This document shows positions 1 to 5,750 of a stretch of 11,545 nt of DNA, piece by piece. This DNA is from Gammaproteobacteria bacterium. Lineage in GTDB: Bacteria; Pseudomonadota; Gammaproteobacteria; Steroidobacterales; Steroidobacteraceae. The translations under genes and the position numbers were made by a program. The notes below the pieces were generated by a model, which had not been told where the DNA came from, made no database searches, and saw only the letters and a program-made list of their open reading frames with translations. The DNA lies in the NCBI GenBank assembly GCA_030038645.1, contig JASHSR010000516.1, forward strand, positions 1 through 11,545. Direction: 5' to 3'. Within the stretch, counting starts at the first letter, position 1, and each line of letters starts with the position of its first letter.

Positions 1-937
1 GCGGCAGCTCGGCGGTCACGATCGTGACGCCTGCGGCGCGTAGCCGCAGCAGAGCCTCCTGCGCGAGCCGCTCGCATTCGGGGTCGATGCCGGCGGCGAG
101 ATGTCGAGGCGAGATGCCGACGCGGATGCCGGCGAGCGCGAGCGCGGTGACGGGCCTCTCCCGGCGCGTCACGACCGAATCGAAGAGCGCGATGTCCGCC
201 ACGCAGCGGGCGAGCGGACCCACCTGATCGAATTTGTCACGCGAGAGAGGCATGACGCCATCGTTGGGGTAGCGCCCATGCGTCGGACGCAGTGCGGTGA
301 GTCCGCAGAACGAGGCCGGCAGGCGGATCGAGCCGTAGGTGTCCTCCCCGAGGGCGAGCGGAGCCATTCCCGCGGCGACGGCGGCGGCGGAGCCACCGCT
401 GCTCCCGCCGGGCGTGCGCGTCGGGTCGTAGGGGTTGCGCACGGCACCGAACGTCGCGTTGTTGCAGGTCCAGCCGCACGAGAGCTCGTGCAGGCTCGTC
501 TTGCCCATCACGAAGGCGCCTTCGGCGAGGAGCGGCCCGAGAACGCCCGCGTCCGCTCGCGGGCGGAAGTGCTCGAGCGAGCGCGTGCCGTTCGAGGTGG
601 GGAGCGCGCGCGTATTGATGCTGTCCTTGACCGGAATGGGAAGGCCGTGCAGCCGGCCGAGAGGCCGGCCCGCGAGGCGCTGCCGGTCGGCCTCGCGCGC
701 CGACTCTCTTACCTCGTCGGGGCGCAAGGTGCGGAACGCATTGAGATCGGTGCACTGCGCGGCGCGCTCGAGCAGTGCCTCGGCGTAGTCCTCGGCCCTG
801 ATGTCGCCGCCTCCAATTGCCGCCACGGCCGCGACGGCGGACAGCTCCGCGAGCCGAGCGCGGTCGCCGCCGGTTCCGGAGGCCTGAGGGGTGATCTGGG
901 GGGTGTCGCTCGGAATCGGACCGGCCGGTGCGCTCAT
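1..937 (-). CDS. Amidase-signature family hydrolase, C-terminus cut off by the window edge
   Basis: The first 312 residues of an amidase-signature (AS) enzyme, a family that hydrolyses amide bonds with a Ser-cisSer-Lys triad. The triad is visible: Lys104 in the motif PIPVKDS, Ser179 in PGGSSGGS and the nucleophile Ser203 in DTYGSIRLP. The spacings (75 and 24 residues) equal those of mammalian FAAH (Lys142, Ser217, Ser241). The start is an ATG at 935-937 with a GGAGGG ribosome site 7 nt upstream (945-950). There is no signal peptide, so the enzyme is probably cytosolic. AS proteins are usually 450-500 residues, so about a third is missing. One oddity is Tyr201 where the signature normally has Gly or Ala. 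The substrate cannot be read from the sequence; candidates are short aliphatic, aryl or indole-type amides. It follows the TonB receptor on the same strand and could be co-transcribed with it. The family call is firm; a GatA subunit is unlikely because no gatC or gatB neighbour is seen. Confidence 0.93.
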   Translation of the reverse strand, partial: MSAPAGPIPSDTPQITPQASGTGGDRARLAELSAVAAVAAIGGGDIRAEDYAEALLERAAQCTDLNAFRTLRPDEVRESAREADRQRLAGRPLGRLHGLPIPVKDSINTRALPTSNGTRSLEHFRPRADAGVLGPLLAEGAFVMGKTSLHELSCGWTCNNATFGAVRNPYDPTRTPGGSSGGSAAAVAAGMAPLALGEDTYGSIRLPASFCGLTALRPTHGRYPNDGVMPLSRDKFDQVGPLARCVADIALFDSVVTRRERPVTALALAGIRVGISPRHLAAGIDPECERLAQEALLRLRAAGVTIVTAELP

Positions 938-982
938 GACGCTTCCCTCCGCTCGAAGCGCCATCCTAGCACGTGCGCAACG

Positions 983-1055
983 CAGGTCGTGCGGCGAGCA
1001 GGGTCGTGCGGCGCAGGTCGTGCGGCGCAGGTCACGCGGCGCACAGGGTCGCGCA
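983..1055. repeat. Cluster of about five imperfect 14-16 bp tandem repeats
   Basis: Between the receptor stop and the amidase start the unit CAGGTCGTGCGGCG recurs head to tail. Copies begin near 983, 999 (with one extra G), 1014, 1028 (CAC for CGT) and 1042 (degenerate). The copies at 1014 and 1028 have exactly the 14-bp unit length. No coding frame explains the array. It may be slippage-generated filler or a binding array for a regulator of the downstream amidase; nothing in the sequence decides this. Confidence 0.7.
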
Positions 1056-1059
1056 TCGA

Positions 1060-1075
1060 GGGGCGCGAGCGCCCC
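1060..1075 (-). terminator. GC hairpin just after the TonB receptor stop
   Basis: GGGGCG and CGCCCC form a perfect 6-bp stem around a CGAG tetraloop, 5 nt past the receptor's stop codon on the minus strand. No T-run follows, so it is either a weak intrinsic terminator or a 3'-end stabilising stem. If it leaks, the amidase downstream would be read through from the receptor promoter. Confidence 0.4.
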
Positions 1076-1080
1076 GCCGA

Positions 1081-3483
1081 TCAGAGATACAACCGGAATC
1101 CGGCGTAGACCGAGAAGGGGTCGGCCGGGCTCTCGAAGCGGTTGTCGACGCCGGGGCCGTTGGTGACGCCGTTGGGCGGGATTCCCGGAGCGCCGATGCC
1201 CGTGGGATCGCTCAGGATGCCGTAGGTCGCGTACTTCGAGTTGAGCAGATTGTCGAGGGTGGCGAAGATCTCGAGCCGGTGGGCGATCGTGTAGGAGCTG
1301 TGCAGCTCGATCACGTGATAGCCCGGCAGCGGGGCGAGCTGATTGGACTCGTCGCCGAAGAAATACTGATCGCTCACGAGGACGAGCGAGGCTCCCGCGC
1401 TCCATTGCGGCAGGATCTTGTAGTCGAGCCCCATCTTGAGGTGATGCTGCGGAATGCCGGGCAGGCGGTCGCCGGGGTTGACCTGGATGTTGCCGTTCGC
1501 GTCCTGGAACGGGTTCGAGGGCGACGGGAGTACCAGGGGGGACTCGAACGTCGCATCGATGTAGCTGTAGTCGAAGTAGGACGACCAGTTCCTCGCATTG
1601 TAGGTGAGGCCGGCCTCGACTCCTTGCCGGCGAGTCGCTCCGATGTTCGCGAAGAATCCGCTGCTCACTGAAGTCGCGATGCCGTAGATGTCGTCGTCCA
1701 GATTCGTGCGGAAGACGTCGAGGTTCCAGGAGAGGGCACCCTCCGCATCGGACTCGCCGCGAAGCGTGCCGCGCAGCCCGAGCTCGAACGTATGCGCGAT
1801 CACTTGACGCAGCGTTGGAGGGTCACCGGCGAGGTTCGAGGGCAGCAGGCACGGCTGCAAGGGGTTCGAGCACTCGATTTCGCTCGTGGTCGGCGTGCGG
1901 TTGTTCTCGGTGAAGCCCGCGTACGCCGTCATCGTCGGGAGGATCTTGTAGGTTCCGCCGAACGCCGGGTTGAAGTGAGTGTAGCGGTTGTTGCCCGTGA
2001 GATCGGTGCCGAGCTGGTCCTCGAGGTCGATGTTCGCGAGGTTGTACCGTCCGCTCGCCGTGAGCGAGAAGGCCGGGGTCACATTGAAGGTATCGGTCAC
2101 GTAGGCGCCGAAATACTTGTTGAGCGCATCCAGCTGCACCGGCGTCCCGCCGTTCGCGATGCCGGCCGGCGAGTCCTCGGGCGTGTCCACGACGAGGTCC
2201 GAGCTCTCCACGATGAGCTGAGGATTGAGTACGCCGATCTGCGCGCCGGAGTAGAAGCTCACGCTCGCGTAGTCCAGTGTCGTGCCGATCGAGAAATGGT
2301 TGTCGTGGCCGAGGATCGAGGCGGTGTCGGTCGCCTGCAGCGCAACGCCGCGCCCGTACGCGCGTATGTACTCGAAGTCGTTCTCGCCGATCGGGACGGT
2401 GCCGCCCTGAGAGATGTCGGGCAGGCTCATGCCCGCGGCGTTGGTGAGGAGCGTCATGCCGTCGGGCTGGCACAGAAAGTCCGACTCCGCCGCAGGAGTG
2501 CATTCCGTGTAATCGGTCGTGTTCCCGTTCGAGACGTTCTGCGCGTACTGCCGATAGTACGCGACGGTCTGCAGCGACAAGGTGTCCGTCGCCTTGAAGG
2601 AGCCGTTCAGCGTGAGGAAATTGAGCCGGTCGACGTTGTTCTGTGGGCCGGTGAAGACGAGCGACCGACTGATCGCGAGCTCCTGCACCGGCGCGGCGCC
2701 CTGGCCCTGCAGCCAGTTATCCGCCAGCGCGTAGCTCAGGTCGAGCGATGCGCGGTCCGTGCGCAGGCTGAACGCGGTGTAGAGCTGCCGCAGGGAATTC
2801 GGCGAGAACTCGCGCCAGCCGGTCTCATCGAGCGCCCGGCCCGCCACGTAGAAGCCGAGCAGGCCGGAGTTCACCCCGTACTGCAGCGCCGCGGAGCGCA
2901 GCCCAAAGGAGCCGCCGAGGAGCTCGGCGTCGCCGCCCGTGTAGTCGAACCCGTTCTTCATGGTGACCGAGACGCCCGCGCCGAGCGCGTTGAGGCCGTA
3001 GACCGGATTGGAGCTGACGACATCCACGCGCTCGATCGCGAGATCCGGAATCAGATCCCAGTTGACGGTGTCGCCGAACGCCTCGTTGATGCGCACGCCG
3101 TTCTGATAGACCGCGAGCCCCTCGGGCGTCCCGAGCACGGGAGAGCCCTCGAAGCCGCGGTACAGAATGTCGGGCTGGAACGGATCGTCGAGGTTGTCGT
3201 TGATGTTGACGCTGCCGAGCTGCGACTCGAGCGCCGTCGTCAGGCTCGCCATTCCTTGCCGCGACACGTCCGAGGCCGTGAGGGTCTGGACCGTTCCGGG
3301 GACCTTGTCCGCGTCGATCGACGAGCCGGGTATCGCGGTGGCCTGCACTACGACCGTTGCCAGCGTCGGTTGCTGGTCGGAAGGTTGGGCGGAAGGCTGT
3401 TGAGCGAATGAGGGCACGGCATGCGCCGCGAGGCCCAGAATTGCGGCGTACGCCGCGCAGAGGGAAGCAAGACCGGTTCGCAT
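1081..3483 (-). CDS. TonB-dependent outer-membrane receptor
   Basis: An 800-residue outer-membrane active transporter that imports a scarce ligand using TonB/ExbBD energy. Residues 1-27 form a signal peptide (cleavage after SFA). A TonB-box-like stretch TLATVVVQAT lies at about 40-49. The plug runs from about 61 to 181 and includes YRGFEGSPVLGTPEG and NEAFGDTVNWDLIP, and the rest is a 22-strand-type barrel. Two cysteine pairs (328/338 and 538/545) probably form disulfides in extracellular loops; the second lies in a segment with SEIECSNP and DPPTLRQVIAHT that I recall from related proteobacterial receptors. The chain ends in RLYL rather than the usual Phe. I chose the ATG at 3481-3483 because the signal peptide begins there. 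An in-frame ATG at 3541-3543 adds 20 Arg-rich residues, and neither start has a clear ribosome site. The ligand is unknown; siderophore, cobalamin or oligosaccharide are all possible. No FecR or sigma-factor gene is adjacent. Confidence 0.93.
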   Translation of the reverse strand: MRTGLASLCAAYAAILGLAAHAVPSFAQQPSAQPSDQQPTLATVVVQATAIPGSSIDADKVPGTVQTLTASDVSRQGMASLTTALESQLGSVNINDNLDDPFQPDILYRGFEGSPVLGTPEGLAVYQNGVRINEAFGDTVNWDLIPDLAIERVDVVSSNPVYGLNALGAGVSVTMKNGFDYTGGDAELLGGSFGLRSAALQYGVNSGLLGFYVAGRALDETGWREFSPNSLRQLYTAFSLRTDRASLDLSYALADNWLQGQGAAPVQELAISRSLVFTGPQNNVDRLNFLTLNGSFKATDTLSLQTVAYYRQYAQNVSNGNTTDYTECTPAAESDFLCQPDGMTLLTNAAGMSLPDISQGGTVPIGENDFEYIRAYGRGVALQATDTASILGHDNHFSIGTTLDYASVSFYSGAQIGVLNPQLIVESSDLVVDTPEDSPAGIANGGTPVQLDALNKYFGAYVTDTFNVTPAFSLTASGRYNLANIDLEDQLGTDLTGNNRYTHFNPAFGGTYKILPTMTAYAGFTENNRTPTTSEIECSNPLQPCLLPSNLAGDPPTLRQVIAHTFELGLRGTLRGESDAEGALSWNLDVFRTNLDDDIYGIATSVSSGFFANIGATRRQGVEAGLTYNARNWSSYFDYSYIDATFESPLVLPSPSNPFQDANGNIQVNPGDRLPGIPQHHLKMGLDYKILPQWSAGASLVLVSDQYFFGDESNQLAPLPGYHVIELHSSYTIAHRLEIFATLDNLLNSKYATYGILSDPTGIGAPGIPPNGVTNGPGVDNRFESPADPFSVYAGFRLYL

Positions 3484-3571
3484 GATGGTCGTGAGAGATC
3501 GCCGTGGTTGCAGCCTGTCCGGGTATTGCAGAGGTCGGCGCATCTGACCAGCGGGCGGCGCCCCCTGTCCA

Positions 3572-3584
3572 GGGAAAACTTCCC
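3572..3584. promoter_or_regulatory. Perfect dyad in the divergent promoter region (possible operator)
   Basis: GGGAAAACTTCCC is a perfect 5-bp inverted repeat around AAC. It lies in the 161-nt region between the divergent TonB receptor and the 79-residue protein. It sits just upstream of and touching the -35 position of the TATAAT promoter at 3606, where a repressor or activator dimer could act on either gene. The protein that would bind is not identifiable. Confidence 0.3.
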
Positions 3585-3605
3585 GATATAGATGGCGGCA
3601 TCCCG

Positions 3606-3611
3606 TATAAT
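3606..3611 (+). promoter_or_regulatory. Consensus -10 box (TATAAT) for the 79-residue protein gene
   Basis: A perfect TATAAT lies 33 nt before the GTG start, in otherwise GC-rich DNA. With a 17-nt spacer the -35 hexamer would be CCGATA (3583-3588), which is poor. The promoter may therefore need an activator or be weak. Transcription would start near 3618, giving a leader of about 27 nt. Confidence 0.5.
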
Positions 3612-3644
3612 TGCCGCGGGAGTCCGCTTTCCCTGAGGTGCGCT

Positions 3645-3884
3645 GTGTCCGACGATTTGCAAGCCGAGCTCGAGCGCCTGCGAGCCGAGAACGAGCGCCT
3701 GAAGAACGCGGGGCGCGGCAAGCTCGCCATGAAGGTGAGCGAGAAGGGCGCTCTGTCCGTCTACGGCATGGGCCGCTTCCCCGTGACCCTCTACAAGGAG
3801 CAGTGGCTGCGGCTTCTCGCCATGGCCGATGAGATCAAGGCTTTCATCGAGGCCAACGACGCGAGCCTCAAATCCAAGGAATGA
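3645..3884 (+). CDS. Small cytosolic protein with N-terminal coiled coil, function unknown
   Basis: A 79-residue protein read from a GTG start (3645-3647), supported by a GAGG ribosome site at 3635-3638 and a TATAAT promoter upstream. The frame stays open further upstream to 3504, but that part crosses the promoter and looks non-coding. Residues 3-21 (LQAELERLRAENERLK) form a leucine-rich heptad coiled coil. Residues 27-70 contain KVSEKGALSVYGMGRFPVTL followed by an amphipathic helix. I recall similar small uncharacterised proteins with a GRFPVTLYKEQW motif in several proteobacteria, but I know no function. It is probably a dimer through the coiled coil, with no signal peptide or membrane segment. 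It stands alone as one transcription unit, ended by the hairpin directly after its stop. Confidence 0.85.
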   Translation: MSDDLQAELERLRAENERLKNAGRGKLAMKVSEKGALSVYGMGRFPVTLYKEQWLRLLAMADEIKAFIEANDASLKSKE

Positions 3885-3885
3885 G

Positions 3886-3928
3886 CCGGCGCGGCCGAGC
3901 TGACCGCCAGGCGGCTCGGCGGCGCCGG
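3886..3928. terminator. Strong bidirectional hairpin between convergent genes
   Basis: Arms 3886-3900 and 3914-3928 pair at 14 of 15 positions around a 13-nt loop, starting 2 nt after the stop of the 79-residue protein gene. It lies between two convergent genes and probably ends transcription from both sides. There is no T-tract, as is common in GC-rich genomes. Confidence 0.65.
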
Positions 3929-3984
3929 ACGCTTCGGCGGTCTCGCATCAGGGGCAGCTCACCAGCGAGCGCATCGGCGTCGAC

Positions 3985-4593
3985 TCACCATTCGGACGCG
4001 TCGATGCTTGCCGTCAAATGCACGGAGACCGTCTCGCCGGGGCGAAGCGCCAATCGATAGCGTCTCCACCACAAGCTCGTCTCCTCGCCGACCTGATAGA
4101 AGCTCTCGCTCGGGTAGGCGCCTCTGCTCATCATGGCGAACACCGGCTGCGAGCAGATGTAAAGCGTGCCCGCCGTCGCCGGCTCGGGATTCGGCAGGAT
4201 GACGACGAAGCGCATCAGCTCCTCATCGCCCGAGCGATGCTCGAGGCTCGCATCGCCGACGACGGAGGCGTTCGCAATGCGGCGGTCCCGGCCGTCCGCG
4301 GCGCTCAATGCATCGCAAAGCGCTCGCGCGCTCGAGGCCGAGCGGATGCGCTCGGCATAGGCGCTCCCATCGCCGTCGGGCACGAATGCGGCGTCCGCGC
4401 CGGAGACGCCCCAGTGCTTGAGACGGGTGGCGCTGATCGTGACCGAGATCGTGCCTTCGATCCGCGTGGGGCCGCGCGCGGATCCGGAGGAGGGATGCTG
4501 CCCCAGAGCCGGCGACGCCGCGAGCCCGAGGATCGGCAGCGCGGCGAGGCCGGCGGCCAGGCGCGCCGGAGGACTGCCGAGAATCGGCTTCAT
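3985..4593 (-). CDS. Exported protein of unknown function (202 residues)
   Basis: I do not recognise a family. Residues 1-31 are a signal peptide with a Pro/Ala/Leu-rich core, cleaved after ALG. The mature part begins with a low-complexity Ser/Gly stretch. It then has beta-like segments (IEGTISVTISA, MRFVVILPNP, YRLALRPG, TVSVHLTASI) typical of a small periplasmic beta-sandwich. Two cysteines (93 and 147) could form one disulfide. A Trp pair at 175-176 precedes an Arg-rich turn, and the chain ends in EW. The ATG at 4591-4593 has GAGG only one base away, so initiation may be weak or coupled. The gene lies 81 nt downstream of the beta-barrel gene on the same strand and could share its transcript. 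Both would act in the envelope, but a joint role is only an inference. Confidence 0.75.
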   Translation of the reverse strand: MKPILGSPPARLAAGLAALPILGLAASPALGQHPSSGSARGPTRIEGTISVTISATRLKHWGVSGADAAFVPDGDGSAYAERIRSASSARALCDALSAADGRDRRIANASVVGDASLEHRSGDEELMRFVVILPNPEPATAGTLYICSQPVFAMMSRGAYPSESFYQVGEETSLWWRRYRLALRPGETVSVHLTASIDASEW

Positions 4594-4674
4594 GCCTCGA
4601 GTGTAGGCGCAAGCGCGGCGGCCGGACCAGCCCGCCCACGCTCGCGACCGCTCGCGACCGCGGCATCGCTCCTT

Positions 4675-5439
4675 TCAGAAGCGCAGTCCCACGGTGATGG
4701 GCACGAGCTCGGTGCGCTGGTCCGCGGGATTGATGCGCATGAACCGCGCCTCGATGAAGAGTGAGGTGACGGGGCTCAGGGGAAACTCCACTCCGGCGCC
4801 GGCGTTCCAGGCGAAGTGCGTTGCGGTCGTCGTTCGGGAGACGATGGAGTTGTAGGGCAGGAACCCCGGCCCGCAGACTCCCCACCAGGGCTCGCAGAAG
4901 TAGCCGCCGCCGAGCAGCCTCTGGGTGAGCTCGATCTGACGCTGGTACATCCCGACGCCGCCGAGCAGATAGCCGTGCGCGCGCGGCCCGACGGGCACGT
5001 CGAACACGGCATCGACGTCTCCGCCCCAAATTCGGCCGATGCCATGATTGATCTGCGTGCCCGCCTGCAGCGAGCTCTGGTAGAGCAGCTGATGGGTGGC
5101 GTCGAACTGGCTGTAATTGAGATCGAGGCGCAGCCCGAGCGGGGATTGCGGGCTCGGAAACCAGTCGACGCCGCCGCCGACCGTCCAACCGTTGTCGAGA
5201 TACTGCGAGGCCGCCCCCTGCGTGATGCTGTAGCCGCCTTCGATGTCCCACCGCAAGGGCTGATAGACCTGACCGTTCGGATACTGCTGAGTCTGCTGCG
5301 CGAGCGCCGGCGCAGCCGCCACGAAGAGCAGGGCCGAGAGCGCGAGCAGCGCCGCGCCCGGGGCGCAGCGGCCCTTGCTTGCAGCCGGGCCCTCGCTCGA
5401 GGGAGCGCCGCTCATCCAACTGTTGCTTCCTATCAACAT
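4675..5439 (-). CDS. Small outer-membrane beta-barrel protein
   Basis: A 254-residue protein with a signal peptide cleaved near residue 47 (APALA before QQ). Alternating beta strands follow (WDIEGGYSI, GWTVGGGVDWF, LGLRLDLNYS, YLLGGVGMYQ, FAWNAGAGVEFP, SLFIEARFMRI). The C-terminus VGLRF carries the terminal Phe recognised by the BAM machinery. The size fits an 8-stranded OmpA/OmpX-like barrel. A predicted outer loop carries Cys182 and Cys189 in YFCEPWWGVCGPGF, probably a disulfide-closed aromatic hairpin. The ATG at 5437-5439 has AAGGA 8 nt upstream (5448-5452). A second ATG at 5413-5415 would also leave a usable signal peptide but lacks this site. The function may be structural, adhesive or a narrow pore; the sequence does not say. 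The exported protein downstream is on the same strand. Confidence 0.85.
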   Translation of the reverse strand: MLIGSNSWMSGAPSSEGPAASKGRCAPGAALLALSALLFVAAAPALAQQTQQYPNGQVYQPLRWDIEGGYSITQGAASQYLDNGWTVGGGVDWFPSPQSPLGLRLDLNYSQFDATHQLLYQSSLQAGTQINHGIGRIWGGDVDAVFDVPVGPRAHGYLLGGVGMYQRQIELTQRLLGGGYFCEPWWGVCGPGFLPYNSIVSRTTTATHFAWNAGAGVEFPLSPVTSLFIEARFMRINPADQRTELVPITVGLRF

Positions 5440-5750
5440 CGGGCTGTTCCTTCTCGTCGATCGTAACTGGATGCCGCTCGAAGCGACTCGCGCCGCTCAT
5501 CGCAGCATCCGCCGGATATGTGGCCGCGAGAGAACGCAGGGCGCCACGAGCTTCGCAGGATTCATTCCCGCTGGACCGCGGGCGTCGCGCTCACTTCGCA
5601 GTTGAAGCGCTCGCGCAGCGGTTGAGGAGCCGCGAAGTGGGTGAGAGGCGCGCGCAGTGGACGAGAGGCCCGGCTGTGGAGAGGCGCGGCTGTGGGCGAG
5701 GCGCGGCTTTGGATGAGTGGCGCGCGACGGGGCTGAGGGGTTCGCGCCGG
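5440..5750. other. 311-nt gap without a gene
   Basis: The right part (from about 5621) is the degenerate tandem repeat described separately. The left part holds the ribosome site of the beta-barrel gene and must hold its minus-strand promoter. I found no convincing -35/-10 pair there. Open frames crossing the gap are Arg-rich GC-driven shadows. No tRNA or clear terminator is visible for the GH3 gene. Confidence 0.6.
5637..5748. repeat. Degenerate 16-20 bp tandem repeat downstream of the GH3 gene
   Basis: About six units follow the pattern GTGG-(N)-GAGAGGCGCGGCT. They start at 5637, 5657, 5676, 5692, 5709 (TTGG) and 5729 (GGGG), and a weaker unit lies just before 5637. Unit length drifts between 16 and 20 bp. 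The array ends 2 nt before the GH3 stop codon, so it lies in the 3' untranslated part of that transcript. It could be a relic of slippage or serve as transcript-end structure. Confidence 0.65.

Noticed and set aside
101..1108. 335-codon plus-strand frame at the left end
   Set aside because: Antisense to the amidase, whose catalytic triad has the right spacing; the frame also runs through the tandem repeats.
1792..3411. 539-codon open frame on the plus strand, antisense to the TonB receptor
   Set aside because: Its product is an Arg/Val/Glu-rich composition typical of GC-driven antisense frames, with no domain. The opposite strand encodes a clear receptor with signal peptide, plug and barrel.
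3504..3644. Upstream extension of the 79-residue protein to an ATG at 3504
   Set aside because: It overlaps the TATAAT box and the dyad and lacks coding character, while the GTG at 3645 has a good ribosome site.
4639..4658. 10-bp unit CGCTCGCGAC in two perfect tandem copies between the beta-barrel and orphan genes
   Set aside because: Two copies of a simple GC-rich unit are easily expected by chance or slippage; no feature is built on them.
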